DNA from: Streptomyces sp. F001
GTDB taxonomy: Bacteria; Actinomycetota; Actinomycetes; Streptomycetales; Streptomycetaceae
Assembly (NCBI RefSeq): GCF_004187715.1
Contig: NZ_QZWF01000001.1
Coordinates: 496,001-560,000 of the forward strand
Direction of reading: 5' to 3'
DNA length: 64,000 nt
Part shown: one piece after another, positions 42,853 to 52,208 of the stretch
Position numbering within the stretch: the first letter of the stretch is position 1
Layout: each line of letters opens with the position of its first letter
Translations under genes and position numbers: made by a program
Notes under the pieces: generated by a model
What the model was told of the DNA's origin: nothing
The model's input: the letters and a program-made list of their open reading frames with translations, nothing else
The model's database searches: none

Positions 42853-42914
42853 TTGCAATTTTCAACTTGCAGGTTGCGAACGGTAGTTGGCGGGTGCCAC
42901 AGTGGGCTCACTGT
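42853..42914. promoter_or_regulatory. Heptad repeat array and dyad between XRE and ATPase genes
   Basis: Four tandem 7-bp units run from 42853 to 42880: TTGCAAT, TTTCAAC, TTGCAGG, TTGCGAA. A perfect dyad ACAGTG-GGCT-CACTGT follows at 42899-42914. Both lie in the 264-bp divergent promoter region, otherwise without genes. The AT-richer repeats stand out from the local composition and are likely binding sites for the XRE protein. Confidence 0.5.
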
Positions 42915-43012
42915 CCTCGGCCGGCCGAAGAGAGTGACGGCTCGGTCCAGTTGGGGGAGACAGAGCCGCGACGACACCCGACGTCCGCACGGCACATGAA
43001 AGGCGTACGGCG

Positions 43013-43753
43013 ATGGCTCCGCCCTCCCTCCCCCACCCGCTGGACCGACTGCCCGAGGACGAGCTTCCCGGCCGACTGCCGGGGCGGACCGTTCGGCCGT
43101 CCGGCGACGAGCCCTTTACGCGCCTGCCCGGTCCCGGGCTTCCCCTCCGGCCGGCACAGACGCCGCACCCCCCACAGCCACCCGGAGGCGAGCAGCACCC
43201 TGGTCGACTCCCCGGGCCCTCGGGCCCCGACCGGCTCGCCTCCGGGGACCCCGCTCCCCGCCGGAGTCACACATACGTCCTGCCGGCGGCCCCGGAGTCG
43301 GTCGGCGCCGCCCGCAGAAGCATGCGCGAGACGCTCACCGCGTGGCACATCGACACCGAAGCCCGCGACAACGCCCTCGTCGTGACCTCCGAGCTCGTCA
43401 CCAACGCGGTCACGCACTCGGCGAGCGAGCGGATCGTGTGCCGACTGCACGCCACCGCAGGCCGCATCCGTATCGAGGTCGAGGACCAGAACCGCGGGAC
43501 CGGTCTCCCGGCACCCCGGCAACCGGGTCCCGACGACCAGAGCGGGCGTGGGCTCCTCCTGGTCGAGGCGCTGTGCGACGACTGGGGAGTCCGGGGCACC
43601 CCGCACCGCGACGGGCGCATCGTCTGGGCCGAGCTGACGACGGAACCGAAGGATCCCGCCCCGGCCACACCGGCACCGACGGCGCTTCCCGCACGGTCCG
43701 TCCCCCACTCGGCCGAAGGACCCTTACCGCACGCTCCGACCGCACAGCCCTGA
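43013..43753 (+). CDS. ATP-binding (anti-sigma-like) regulatory protein, module 1
   Basis: A 246-residue protein. The first 90 residues are Pro-rich and low in complexity. A HATPase domain of the RsbW/SpoIIAB kind follows (about 90-215): RDNALVVTSELVTNAVTHSAS with the N-box Asn, IEVEDQNRGTG and DDQSGRGLLLVEALCDDWGV. The C-terminal tail is again Pro/Ala-rich. Such proteins pair with XRE and DUF397 partners in streptomycetes. ATG 43013 is the first plausible start. Confidence 0.82.
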   Translation: MAPPSLPHPLDRLPEDELPGRLPGRTVRPSGDEPFTRLPGPGLPLRPAQTPHPPQPPGGEQHPGRLPGPSGPDRLASGDPAPRRSHTYVLPAAPESVGAARRSMRETLTAWHIDTEARDNALVVTSELVTNAVTHSASERIVCRLHATAGRIRIEVEDQNRGTGLPAPRQPGPDDQSGRGLLLVEALCDDWGVRGTPHRDGRIVWAELTTEPKDPAPATPAPTALPARSVPHSAEGPLPHAPTAQP

Positions 43754-43896
43754 CCTGCGACGGACCGAGCCCGCGTCCAGGGGCCGCACCGGTTCCCCAT
43801 GACCACGCCTGCACCTAGACTGAACCCTCACGACATGCCGGTTGAGCTGCGAGAACGCGGCGGTGAGCCGAACCGACGGAGTGAGGAGCCCACCCG

Positions 43897-44622
43897 TTGT
43901 TCTACTACCTGCTCAAATACGTGCTTCTCGGACCGCTGCTCAGACTGGTCTTCCGGCCCCGGATCGAAGGGCTGGAGCACGTGCCCTCGTCGGGTCCGGC
44001 CATCGTCGCCGGAAACCACCTGTCGTTCTCGGACCACTTCCTGATGCCGGCGATCCTCAAGCGCCGCATCACCTTCCTCGCCAAGGCCGAGTACTTCACC
44101 GGCCCGGGCGTCAAGGGCCGGCTCACCGCCTTCTTCTTCCGCAGCGCCGGGCAGATCCCGGTGGACCGCTCCGGCAAGGACGCGGGCCAGGCGGCGATCC
44201 GCGAGGGGCTCGGCGTGCTGCGCAAGGACGAGCTGCTCGGCATCTACCCGGAGGGCACCCGCTCGCACGACGGCCGTCTCTACAAGGGCAAGGTCGGTGT
44301 CGCGGTGATGGCCCTCAAGGCCGGTGTCCCGGTGATTCCCTGCGCGATGATCGGCACCTTCGAGGCCCAGCCGCCGGGCAAGGTCGTCCCGCGCATCCAT
44401 CCCGTCGTGATCCGTTTCGGCGAGCCCCTCGACTTCTCCCGCTACGCCGGCATGGAGAACGAGAAGGCGATCCTGCGCGCCGTCACCGACGAGATCATGT
44501 ATGCGATCCTGTCGCTGTCCGGGCAGGAGTACGTCGACCGGTACGCGGCCGTGGTCAAGGCGGAGGAGGCCGCGGCCCGGGCGGAACGGGAGCGCAGGTT
44601 CCCGCGGATGCCGCTCGGCTGA
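43897..44622 (+). CDS. 1-acyl-sn-glycerol-3-phosphate acyltransferase (PlsC-like)
   Basis: A 241-residue membrane-associated acyltransferase. The catalytic NHxxxxD motif is NHLSFSDH; the substrate-binding motif is YPEGTRSHDGRLYKGK, then VPVIPCAMIGT. It makes phosphatidic acid from lysophosphatidate and acyl donors. The start is TTG 43897, supported by GGAG 9 nt upstream and by the hydrophobic N-terminus FYYLLKYVLLGPLL starting there. The C-terminus is Ala/Glu/Arg-rich. Confidence 0.9.
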   Translation: MFYYLLKYVLLGPLLRLVFRPRIEGLEHVPSSGPAIVAGNHLSFSDHFLMPAILKRRITFLAKAEYFTGPGVKGRLTAFFFRSAGQIPVDRSGKDAGQAAIREGLGVLRKDELLGIYPEGTRSHDGRLYKGKVGVAVMALKAGVPVIPCAMIGTFEAQPPGKVVPRIHPVVIRFGEPLDFSRYAGMENEKAILRAVTDEIMYAILSLSGQEYVDRYAAVVKAEEAAARAERERRFPRMPLG

Positions 44623-44680
44623 GCTCTGCTGTGGGCAAAGTTCCCATGTCTGTCGGGCCGTTCCGTCCTAGGGTCGCCTC

Positions 44681-45709
44681 ATGAAACGTGCTGTGGTGAT
44701 CGGAGCGACGGGCCAGATCGGGCGTCCGGCCGTGCGGGCGCTCGCGCAGGACGGCTGGGCGGTGACGGCCGCGTCGCGGGGCGGCGGCCGGGACGTGTCG
44801 TGGCCCGACGAGGTGCGGACCGTGCGGCTGGACCGGGAGGACGACGCGGCACTGGCCGCGGTGATCGGCGAGAACTGCGACCTGGTGGTCGACATCGTCG
44901 CCTACGGGGCCCGGCACGCACGGCAGTTGACCGCCATGGCGGGGCGGGTCGGCTCGGCGGTGGTGATCTCCAGTGTCTCGGTGTACGAGGACGGCAAGGG
45001 CCGGAACTTCGACACACAGACCGAACCGGACGGCTTCCCCGAGTACCCGGTGCCGCTGCCGGAGACCCAGCGCACGGTGCCGCCCGGCGACACGTCGTAC
45101 AGCACCCGCAAGGCGGCACTGGAGCGTGAACTGCTCGCAGCCGACGAGCAGTTGCCCACCACCCTGCTGCGCGCCGGCGCGGTGCACGGACCGCACTGCC
45201 GCACCCCCCGCGAGCTGTACTTCGTCAAGCGCAACCTGGACGGCCGCCGACGACGTGTTCTCGCCTACGGCGGCGAGAGCCGCTTCCACCCGGTGAGCGT
45301 GCACACCCTCGCCGAACTCATCCGCCTCGCCGCGGCACGACCCGCCTCCCGGGTGCTCAACGCCTGCGACGACGAGGCACCGACCGTCGCGGACATCGCC
45401 GCGGCGATCGACACCGTGATGGGCACGGAGACCGAGACGGTCCTGGTCGACGGTCCCCCGCCGGCTCCGACCGTGGGTGACAGCCCGTGGTCGGTCCCGG
45501 TCCCGGTGGTGTGCGACATGTCGGCGGCACAGCGGGAGTTGGGGTACCGCCCGGTGGTGCGGTACGCCGAGACGCTCCCGGAAACGGTCGAGTCGATCGA
45601 ACGCCAATTGTCCGGGCGGGACTGGCGGGAGGCGTACCCGAAGATGGTGCAGGCGTACGGCGATCTCTTCGACTACGCGGCCGAGGACGCCTGGCTCGAC
45701 CGGGCGTAG
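44681..45709 (+). CDS. NAD-dependent epimerase/dehydratase-like protein
   Basis: A 342-residue extended short-chain dehydrogenase. The N-terminal NAD(P) motif is VIGATGQIGRPAVRALA; VISSVSVYEDG and SYSTRKAALE contain the Ser and Tyr-x3-Lys positions (here Y-S-T-R-K). The C-terminal half fits an isoflavone-reductase or sugar-epimerase-like fold (FHPVSVHTLAELIRLAA). Its substrate is unknown. ATG 44681 lies 6 nt after a -10-like TAGGGT, indicating a leaderless transcript. A terminator follows. Confidence 0.85.
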   Translation: MKRAVVIGATGQIGRPAVRALAQDGWAVTAASRGGGRDVSWPDEVRTVRLDREDDAALAAVIGENCDLVVDIVAYGARHARQLTAMAGRVGSAVVISSVSVYEDGKGRNFDTQTEPDGFPEYPVPLPETQRTVPPGDTSYSTRKAALERELLAADEQLPTTLLRAGAVHGPHCRTPRELYFVKRNLDGRRRRVLAYGGESRFHPVSVHTLAELIRLAAARPASRVLNACDDEAPTVADIAAAIDTVMGTETETVLVDGPPPAPTVGDSPWSVPVPVVCDMSAAQRELGYRPVVRYAETLPETVESIERQLSGRDWREAYPKMVQAYGDLFDYAAEDAWLDRA

Positions 45710-45712
45710 CGA

Positions 45713-45743
45713 AGGGGCGGCCGGCTGACCGCCGGCCGCCCCT
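45713..45743. terminator. Bidirectional terminator before tap
   Basis: A perfect 13-bp stem AGGGGCGGCCGGC with its complement around the loop TGACC, located between converging genes (stops at 45709 and 45763). Confidence 0.85.
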
Positions 45744-45762
45744 CACCTGCTACGACTGCTGC

Positions 45763-47178
45763 TCACGGCTTGGGCGTGGCGTGCGGTGCGCAGGTCACGT
45801 CCTTCGTGTCCAGCCTGCCGGTGAGGAGGTAAGCGTCCACCCGGTCGTTGATGCACGGATTGACCAGGCCGGTGACGCCGTGGGAGCCCGCGTCCTTCTC
45901 CGTGATCAGGCGGGAGCCCTTGAAGCGCTGGTGCAGTTCGAGGGCGCCGCCGTACGGGGTGGCCGCGTCACGCTCGGCCTGCACGATCAGCACGGGCGGC
46001 AGGCCCTTGCCGGTCTTCACGTCCAGCGGGGTGTTCTGCCGGGCGAGCCAGGTGGCGCAAGGCAGGTTCATCCACGCGTTGGACCAGGTGAGGAAGGGAT
46101 GGTCACGGTGCAGGCGGGTGTTGTCCCGGTCCCACTTCTTCCAGCTGGTCGGCCACTTGGCGTCGGCGCACTCGACCGCCGTGTAGACGGCGTTGCCGTT
46201 CTCTGAGGCGGCGTTGCCGACGGTGTCCGACAGGTCGGGGGCGGCCGCTTCGACGAGGGCCTGGGTGTCACCGGCGACGTACTTGCTGAACACCGTGGCG
46301 ACCTGCACCCACGCGGAGTCGTAGTACGGGGCGCTCTGGAAGAAGCCGATCAGCTCGGCCGGGCCGACGACCCCGCCGATGGGGTCCTTCTTGGCGGTGG
46401 CACGCAGTTCGAGCCACTGCGCCTGGACCTCGGCACGGGTGTCGCCGAGGTGGAAGGTGGCGTCGTTCTTCGCGACCCAGTCCTGCCAGTCCTGCCAGCG
46501 CATCTCGAAGGCGACGTCCTGGTCCAGGTTGGCCTGGTACCAGATCTTCTCGCGGGACGGGTTGACGACGCTGTCGACGACCATGCGGCGCACGTGCCCG
46601 GGGAAGAGGGTGCCGTAGACCGCACCGAGGTACGTCCCGTAGGAGACGCCGAGGAAGTTGAGCTTCCGCTCGCCGAGCGCGGCGCGGATGACGTCCAGGT
46701 CGCGCGCGGTGTTGGGCGTCGTCATGTGCGGCAGCATCGCGCCGCTGCGCTCCTGGCAGCCCTCGGCGTACTCGCGGGCCAGCTTGCGCTGGGCGAGCTT
46801 GTCGGCCTCCGAGTCGGGCACCGGGTCCAGCTTGGGTGCCTTGACGAACTCCTGTGGGTCGACGCAGGAGATGGGCGCCGACTTGCCGACGCCGCGCGGG
46901 TCGAAGCCCACGAAGTCGTATGCCTTGGCCGTCTTCGCCCACAGGGGGCTGTTCGTGGTCACCCGGCGCGGGAAGCGCAGGCCGGAGCCTCCGGGTCCGC
47001 CCGGGTTGTAGACGAGGGCGCCCTGGCGCTCCTCCTCCGTGCCCGTGTTGCCGACCCGGTCGACGGCGATCCTGATCTGCTTGCCGTACGGCTTGGCGTA
47101 GTCGAGCGGCACCGTGACCCAGCCGCACTGGATGGGCTTCTCCAGCCCCCAGTCGGGCGGGCAGTCCTGCCAGTTCAC
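45763..47178 (-). CDS. Tripeptidyl aminopeptidase, mature part (frameshifted from its signal peptide)
   Basis: This frame of 471 codons encodes the complete mature domain of a Tap-type alpha/beta-hydrolase: GALVYNPGGPGGSG, FDPRGVGKSAPISC, nucleophile elbow GVSYGTYLGAVYG, QAERDAATPYGGA with the catalytic Asp and KDAGSHGVTG with the catalytic His. It releases tripeptides from protein N-termini outside the cell. The frame begins at GTG 47178 with no signal peptide; the signal peptide is in another frame ending 4 nt inside this one. A one-G insertion in the run at 47175-47178 would fuse them as AQTG-V-NWQDC. As sequenced, the enzyme would stay in the cytoplasm. Confidence 0.88.
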   Translation of the reverse strand: MNWQDCPPDWGLEKPIQCGWVTVPLDYAKPYGKQIRIAVDRVGNTGTEEERQGALVYNPGGPGGSGLRFPRRVTTNSPLWAKTAKAYDFVGFDPRGVGKSAPISCVDPQEFVKAPKLDPVPDSEADKLAQRKLAREYAEGCQERSGAMLPHMTTPNTARDLDVIRAALGERKLNFLGVSYGTYLGAVYGTLFPGHVRRMVVDSVVNPSREKIWYQANLDQDVAFEMRWQDWQDWVAKNDATFHLGDTRAEVQAQWLELRATAKKDPIGGVVGPAELIGFFQSAPYYDSAWVQVATVFSKYVAGDTQALVEAAAPDLSDTVGNAASENGNAVYTAVECADAKWPTSWKKWDRDNTRLHRDHPFLTWSNAWMNLPCATWLARQNTPLDVKTGKGLPPVLIVQAERDAATPYGGALELHQRFKGSRLITEKDAGSHGVTGLVNPCINDRVDAYLLTGRLDTKDVTCAPHATPKP

Positions 47179-47363
47179 CCGGTCTGCGCGGCGCGGGCGG
47201 CGGCGATCGCGACGCCCTTGGCCTCGGGGTCCTGACCGTGACGGCTTTCGGCGCTCGCACTGGCCGTGGGCGCGGCGACGGCACCGGCTATCAGGGTCGC
47301 CGCGACGAGCACTCCGGCCGAACCGAGCGCCGCCGTCCGCCTCTTCGGTCTCTTGTCCCTCAA
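47175..47363 (-). CDS. Signal peptide and propeptide fragment of the tripeptidyl aminopeptidase
   Basis: A 62-codon frame: RDKRPKRRTAALGSAGVLVA is the start of a classical signal peptide, cleavage near PTASASAES, then a short propeptide ending AARAAQTG and a TGA at 47175. TTG 47363 has GGGAGG 7 nt upstream. The TGA overlaps the GTG of the mature-domain frame (GTGA). The fragment is the N-terminus of the same protein separated by a single-base frameshift. Confidence 0.8.
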   Translation of the reverse strand: MRDKRPKRRTAALGSAGVLVAATLIAGAVAAPTASASAESRHGQDPEAKGVAIAAARAAQTG

Positions 47364-47493
47364 GTGGGGCCTCCCGTACGCAATTTGGATGAGTACGGGT
47401 GATCCTGTCCGCTGTGAGGTTGCCGAGAACAGAGGCGACTGCGGTTCTTTGCCAATCCGATAACCGGAGAACGGCGTCCCGCTGAACGGAGAA

Positions 47494-48261
47494 CTACTCC
47501 AGGGAGGCCAACGCCTCGTCCAGCAGCCGGCGCAGCCGCAGCGCGTCCGGCGCGACGGCGGTCACCAGTGCGGCCGGCCCGGCGAGGGGTACGACCGCTG
47601 CCCCGTCGCCCAGCACCCGGGCCGGCACCGGCTGCTGCTCGAACTCCGGCCGGGCGACGACGAGTTGCCCGACGGCGCGGTGGCCCCCGAGTCCGGCGGG
47701 ACCGTCCCAGCCGCCCGGTGCGCCCGGCCCGCAGGCCAGCTCCTGGTCGAGGACGATCCGCCCGGCGATCCGCAGGGAGAGACGACTGGTGAGCCGCCCG
47801 GGTTCCTCACCCGCCCGCCCGAGCACTTGTTCCTCACGCAGGACCAGCGAAGCGGCCGACCCGAGTTCGACGCGGGTGCGCACATACAGGTTGCTGCCGC
47901 GCGCGGAAATCAACTGCTCGGGCAGCCAGTGCAGTTCGCCGCCGTCCGCCACGCTGAGCCGCACGTCGTACCGGGCCTCGCCCTTGGCCTGTCCGGGCAG
48001 CGTGATGGTGGCGGCGGCCGACCCGACCCGCAGCCGGGCCCCGTCCGCGACGTCGGCCTCCACGGTGAAGTGGTCACCGCCGAGCGGCCCGCTCATCGCG
48101 CCGACGAGCATGACGTACGCTTCCGGGCCACTCCCCCGCGTACGCCGCAGCGCCAGCGGCCCCTCGCCGGCCAGCACGGGCAGGGCCGTACCGCCGCGGC
48201 CGTCCTCGCGGGCGCTGATTCTCGCGGTGGCCCGCACACCGGTCACGGTCACGCCTTCCAT
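47494..48261 (-). CDS. ureD: Urease accessory protein UreD
   Basis: A 255-residue UreD/UreH-family protein, the scaffold that binds apo-urease first and recruits UreF and UreG for nickel insertion. Recognisable segments are [34 protein letters not shown] and [20 protein letters not shown]. The gene is the last of the ureABCFGD operon and overlaps ureG by 13 bp. ATG 48261 fits. In many actinomycetes UreD is as divergent as here. Confidence 0.9.
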   Translation of the reverse strand: MEGVTVTGVRATARISAREDGRGGTALPVLAGEGPLALRRTRGSGPEAYVMLVGAMSGPLGGDHFTVEADVADGARLRVGSAAATITLPGQAKGEARYDVRLSVADGGELHWLPEQLISARGSNLYVRTRVELGSAASLVLREEQVLGRAGEEPGRLTSRLSLRIAGRIVLDQELACGPGAPGGWDGPAGLGGHRAVGQLVVARPEFEQQPVPARVLGDGAAVVPLAGPAALVTAVAPDALRLRRLLDEALASLE

Positions 48262-48926
48262 GAGGCGAGCTGCGCCCGCACCCAGCCGGCGACATCCCCC
48301 ACCCCGGCCTCAGTCCTCAGCGACTGGAAGACGACCGGCAGTTCGGCCCGCTGCGCCTTGGCGTCCGCCGCCATCCGCCCGAGGTCGGAGCCGACGTAGG
48401 GCGCGAGGTCGGTCTTGTTGACAACGAGCAGGTCGGCCGTGGTCACCCCGGGTCCGCCCTTGCGCGGAATGTCGTCACCGCCGGCCACGTCGATCACGAA
48501 GATCTGCGCATCGACGAGCCCTTTGGAGAAGGTGGCGGTGAGATTGTCCCCACCGGACTCGACAAGGATCAGATCCAGCGGCCCGACCTCGTCCTCCAGG
48601 TCCTCGACCGCTTCGAGGTTGGCGGAGATGTCGTCGCGGATCGCGGTGTGCGGGCAGGCGCCCGTCTCCACGGCGGTGATCCGCTCGGGCGGCAACACGG
48701 CCTCGCGCAGCAGGAACTCGGCGTCCTCGCGCGTGTAGATGTCATTGGTGACGACGGCGAGCGACAACTCGTCCCGCAGGACACGGCAGAGCGCGGCGAC
48801 AGTGGCGGTCTTCCCGGAACCCACAGGTCCACCGAGACCGACACGGAGAGCGCGGCGCGACCCGTCGGGGCGGCGGGCATCGGCGCTGACGGCGGTCGGG
48901 CCGTCGTGGGAGTGGTCGAGGTGCAT
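48249..48926 (-). CDS. ureG: Urease accessory GTPase UreG
   Basis: A 225-residue UreG. Walker [12 protein letters not shown], the nickel-binding CPH motif [23 protein letters not shown] and the GTP-specificity motif VVNKTDLA are all present. An N-terminal HLDHSHDG stretch adds His residues that may bind nickel, useful because no ureE is in the cluster. It provides GTP-driven nickel delivery to urease. It is separated from ureF by 141 bp containing a dispersed repeat, which is wide for this operon. Confidence 0.94.
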   Translation of the reverse strand: MHLDHSHDGPTAVSADARRPDGSRRALRVGLGGPVGSGKTATVAALCRVLRDELSLAVVTNDIYTREDAEFLLREAVLPPERITAVETGACPHTAIRDDISANLEAVEDLEDEVGPLDLILVESGGDNLTATFSKGLVDAQIFVIDVAGGDDIPRKGGPGVTTADLLVVNKTDLAPYVGSDLGRMAADAKAQRAELPVVFQSLRTEAGVGDVAGWVRAQLASWKA

Positions 48927-48957
48927 AAGGGCGGCTCCAGTTTTCAGCGCAGGTCAG

Positions 48958-49070
48958 CATCATCCGGCCCGTCCGGCGTTTGAGGACAAGGCCGTTCAGG
49001 CCGATACGGGGGTCTGGGGCGGAGCCCCCAGGGAAGGGACGGGCAGGGGCGGCGGGGGCGAAAACCCCTA
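48958..49070. repeat. Streptomyces dispersed intergenic repeat (REP-like), copy 2
   Basis: The sequence around CCGGCGTTTGAGGAC (48973), GGCCGTTCAGGCC (48990) and GGGGTCTGGGGCGGAGCCCC (49009-49028) matches from memory a family of intergenic repeats very common in streptomycete genomes. The inner part can fold as GGGGCTCCGCC-type hairpins. It lies inside the urease operon between ureF and ureG, so it could cause partial termination or mRNA processing there. Confidence 0.65.
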
Positions 49071-49739
49071 CGACGCGAACAGCCGCACAGCCCAAGCCGC
49101 ATGCACCTCCGCCCCGATCTCCAACAGCGGAGCCGACCCGCAGGCAGCGCATCGACCCCGTCGTCGACCACCTCCCGAGCCGCCTCCACCGCCCGGTCCA
49201 CGACCCGGTCCAGCTCCGGCGCCAGCCGAGCCAGCACCCCCGTGGCGTCGAACGGATCGAGACTCAGCAACCGCACCGTCGCCGAAGCGGGCCCACTCAC
49301 ACTCTCGTACGCCGCACAGTACGCCGCATCGACCGCCCCCAGCCCCGCCGCCCGCGCCGCCAGCCCCAGCACCACCGGCTGATGCCCCCTTGGGAAACTC
49401 CGCTGCGAGGGCGTCGAGTTCGCCCGACGGCCAGGTCGCCCGCGCGGCCCGCATCAGCTGCCGCCCCAGCTTCCGCGCAGCGACACGCAACGCCGGAGAC
49501 GGTGTACGGGCGTCCGCGGCAGCGTCCAGCGACACCGGATCGACGCCCACCGCGGCAGCCGCCGACAACGCCGCCGACACCAGCCCCGCCGTGTGCAACC
49601 GCCCCCGGCAGAAGTCCTCCAGGCTCGCGGCGCCCGTGATCCGCCCGGCCTTCACCGCGGCCTCGGCCCCACCGGAGTGCGCGTGCCCTCCAGCGGGGAA
49701 ACGGCCGTCGGCCAGGACGAGTAGCGCTGCCCTGGACAT
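49068..49739 (-). CDS. ureF: Urease accessory protein UreF with two compensating frameshifts
   Basis: The frame is open for 223 codons, but only its ends are Ure[21 protein letters not shown] to LAAEFPKG, and SAPLLEIGAEVHAAWAVRLF at the C-terminus. Between about 49386 and 49139 this frame gives Gly/Arg-rich nonsense, while the +1 frame reads correct UreF (HQPVVLGLAARAAG, DAAYCAAYESVSGPASATVR, LDPFDATGVLARL). One extra G in the run at 49386-49390 and one missing G in the run at 49137-49139 explain it and cancel each other. UreF assists GTPase-driven nickel insertion. Its ATG overlaps the ureC stop (TGATG). Confidence 0.85.
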   Translation of the reverse strand: MSRAALLVLADGRFPAGGHAHSGGAEAAVKAGRITGAASLEDFCRGRLHTAGLVSAALSAAAAVGVDPVSLDAAADARTPSPALRVAARKLGRQLMRAARATWPSGELDALAAEFPKGASAGGAGAGGAGGGAGGGRCGVLCGVRECEWARFGDGAVAESRSVRRHGGAGSAGAGAGPGRGPGGGGGSGGGRRRGRCAACGSAPLLEIGAEVHAAWAVRLFAS

Positions 49740-51460
49740 CAGAAGAGGAAGTACCGCTGAGCCATGGGCAGTTCGGCGGCCGGAGCGGCCTCGACCAGCT
49801 CCCCGTCGATGTGCACGGCGAAGCTGTCGGGGTCGACACGCACCTCGGGCCGCGCATCGTTTTCGCACATGTCGGCCTTGGTCACCCCGCGGGTGGACTC
49901 GATGGCCACGAACCGCTTCCCGAGCCCGAGCCGGTCGGGCAGCCCGTCCTCGAGGGCGAGCGGCGCCACGAAGTTGAACGAGTTGGAGGCCGGTGCCCGT
50001 CCGATCGCCCCGTACATGGGCCGCGGCAGGATCGGCTGTGGCGTCGGGATGGAGGCGCTGGCGTCGCCCATCTGCGCGTACGCGATCTGCCCGCCCTTGA
50101 TGACGAGGTGCGGCTTGACCCCGAAGAACGCGGGCTCCCACAGCACGAGGTCGGCGAGCTTGCCGCTCTCCACCGAGCCGACCTCGCGGGCGAGGCCCTG
50201 CGCGAGCGCGGGGTTGATCGTGTACTTGGCGACATAGCGACGTACGCGATGGTTGTCCGCGCGGCCGTCACCCGGCAGGGCGCCCCGCCGCCGCTTCATC
50301 ACATGCGCCGTCTGCCAGGTCCGCAGGATCACCTCGCCGACCCGGCCCATGGCCTGGGAGTCGGAGGAGATGATCGAGATGGCGCCCAGGTCGTGCAGGA
50401 TGTCCTCGGCGCCGATGGTCGACGGCCGGATGCGGGACTCGGCGAAGGCGAGGTCCTCCGGCACCGCCGGGTTCAGGTGGTGGCACACCATCAGCATGTC
50501 GAGGTGTTCCTCGGCGGTGTTGACGGTGTAGGGCCGCGTGGGGTTCGTCGAGCTCGGCAGCACATGCGGCTCGGAGACGACCGTCATGATGTCCGGTGCG
50601 TGCCCGCCGCCCGCGCCCTCCGTGTGGTACGCGTGAATCCCCCGGCCGGCGATCGCGGCGAGGGTGTCGCCGACGAATCCGGCCTCGTTGAGGGTGTCGG
50701 TGTGGATGGCGACCTGGATGCCGGTCTGCTCTGCGACGGTCAGCGAGGCGTCGATGACGGCGGGGGTGGAGCCCCAGTCCTCGTGCAGCTTCAGGCCCAG
50801 CGCGCCGCCCCGGATCTGGGACAGCATCGCCTCGTGCGAGACGGTGTTGCCCTTGCCGAGGAAGCCGATGTTGAGCGGGTACTGCTCCATCGCCTCCAGC
50901 ATGCGGGCGAGGTGCCACGGGCCGGGTGTCACGGTCGTCGCCTTGGAGCCCTCGGCCGGTCCGGTGCCGCCGCCGACGAGGGTGGTGATGCCCGCGGACA
51001 GCGCCTCGTCGGCGATCTGCGGGCAGATGAAGTGGACGTGCGCATCGATGGCACCGGCGGTGAGGATCCGTCCGTTGCCCGCGATGACCTCGGTCTCCGG
51101 GCCGATCACCAGGTCCGGGTGCACCCCGTCCATGGTGTCGGGGTTGCCCGCCTTGCCGATGCCGGTGATCCGGCCGTCGCGGATGCCGACGTCGGCCTTG
51201 ACGATCCCCCAGTGGTCGATGATCACGACGCCTGTGATCACCGTGTCGGGGGTGCCCTCCGCGCGCGTGGCACGCGACTGGCCCATGGACTCCCGGATGA
51301 CCTTGCCGCCGCCGAACACCGCCTCGTCACCGGCGAGTCCTGGCCCACCGGAGCGGTCCTCCTCGATCTCGACGACCAGGTCGGTGTCGGCGAGCCGGAT
51401 GCGGTCGCCCGTGGTCGGGCCGAACAGGTCGGCGTACGCGGCACGCGAGATCTCAGGCAT
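49739..51460 (-). CDS. ureC: Urease subunit alpha
   Basis: A 573-residue urease catalytic subunit hydrolysing urea to ammonia and carbamate. Nickel ligands are visible: [11 protein letters not shown] (His141, His143), carbamylated Lys224 in [15 protein letters not shown], and [10 protein letters not shown]; the mobile flap has MVCHHLNP (Cys326, His327). ATG 51460 is preferred because GGAGGT is 7 nt upstream; GTG 51469 overlaps that site. It overlaps ureB by 8 bp. The length matches the family. Confidence 0.96.
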   Translation of the reverse strand: MPEISRAAYADLFGPTTGDRIRLADTDLVVEIEEDRSGGPGLAGDEAVFGGGKVIRESMGQSRATRAEGTPDTVITGVVIIDHWGIVKADVGIRDGRITGIGKAGNPDTMDGVHPDLVIGPETEVIAGNGRILTAGAIDAHVHFICPQIADEALSAGITTLVGGGTGPAEGSKATTVTPGPWHLARMLEAMEQYPLNIGFLGKGNTVSHEAMLSQIRGGALGLKLHEDWGSTPAVIDASLTVAEQTGIQVAIHTDTLNEAGFVGDTLAAIAGRGIHAYHTEGAGGGHAPDIMTVVSEPHVLPSSTNPTRPYTVNTAEEHLDMLMVCHHLNPAVPEDLAFAESRIRPSTIGAEDILHDLGAISIISSDSQAMGRVGEVILRTWQTAHVMKRRRGALPGDGRADNHRVRRYVAKYTINPALAQGLAREVGSVESGKLADLVLWEPAFFGVKPHLVIKGGQIAYAQMGDASASIPTPQPILPRPMYGAIGRAPASNSFNFVAPLALEDGLPDRLGLGKRFVAIESTRGVTKADMCENDARPEVRVDPDSFAVHIDGELVEAAPAAELPMAQRYFLF

Positions 51461-51764
51461 CGAGGGCACCTCCGGTCTCCCCGCGCAGCCCGGCCACCAC
51501 GCGGGCGCCGGTGAGCGGTACGAGTTCCACCTCGACGGGGATCCCGGGCTCGAAGCGCACCGCGGTGCCGGCGGCGACGTTGAGCCGCTTGCCGCGTGCG
51601 GCGGCGCGGTCGAACTCCAGGCCGGGGTTGGCCTCGGCGAAGTGGTAGTGGGAGCCGACCTGTACGGGCCGATCGGCGGTGTTGAGGACGGTGAGCCGGG
51701 TGACCTCGCGGCCCTCGTTGTAGACGATCGGGCCCTCGCCGAACAGGATCTCTCCGGGAATCAT
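51453..51764 (-). CDS. ureB: Urease subunit beta
   Basis: A 103-residue urease beta subunit beginning [13 protein letters not shown], followed by [20 protein letters not shown] and [15 protein letters not shown], all typical. ATG 51764 has GAGGGA upstream. It lies between ureA (11 bp) and ureC (8-bp overlap). It is a structural subunit of the trimeric urease. Confidence 0.95.
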   Translation of the reverse strand: MIPGEILFGEGPIVYNEGREVTRLTVLNTADRPVQVGSHYHFAEANPGLEFDRAAARGKRLNVAAGTAVRFEPGIPVEVELVPLTGARVVAGLRGETGGALDA

Positions 51765-51775
51765 CGAGATCCCTC

Positions 51776-52078
<303 letters not shown>

Positions 52079-52208
52079 GTCCCACCTCACCTCCTCGCTC
52101 CGGGCCGTGCGGGGCCCGGTTGCCGCGGCCACGGGGCAAAGTCCCTGGTGGCGTGGAGGGGCAGGCTAGTTGGACCGCATTTCGAGCAAGTTAACCGAGC
52201 TGTGATCC

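Noticed and set aside
49000..49075. GC-rich hairpins as a rho-independent terminator ending the urease operon
   Set aside because: The sequence lies between ureF and ureG, matches a dispersed repeat type, and lacks a T-tract; the operon continues past it.
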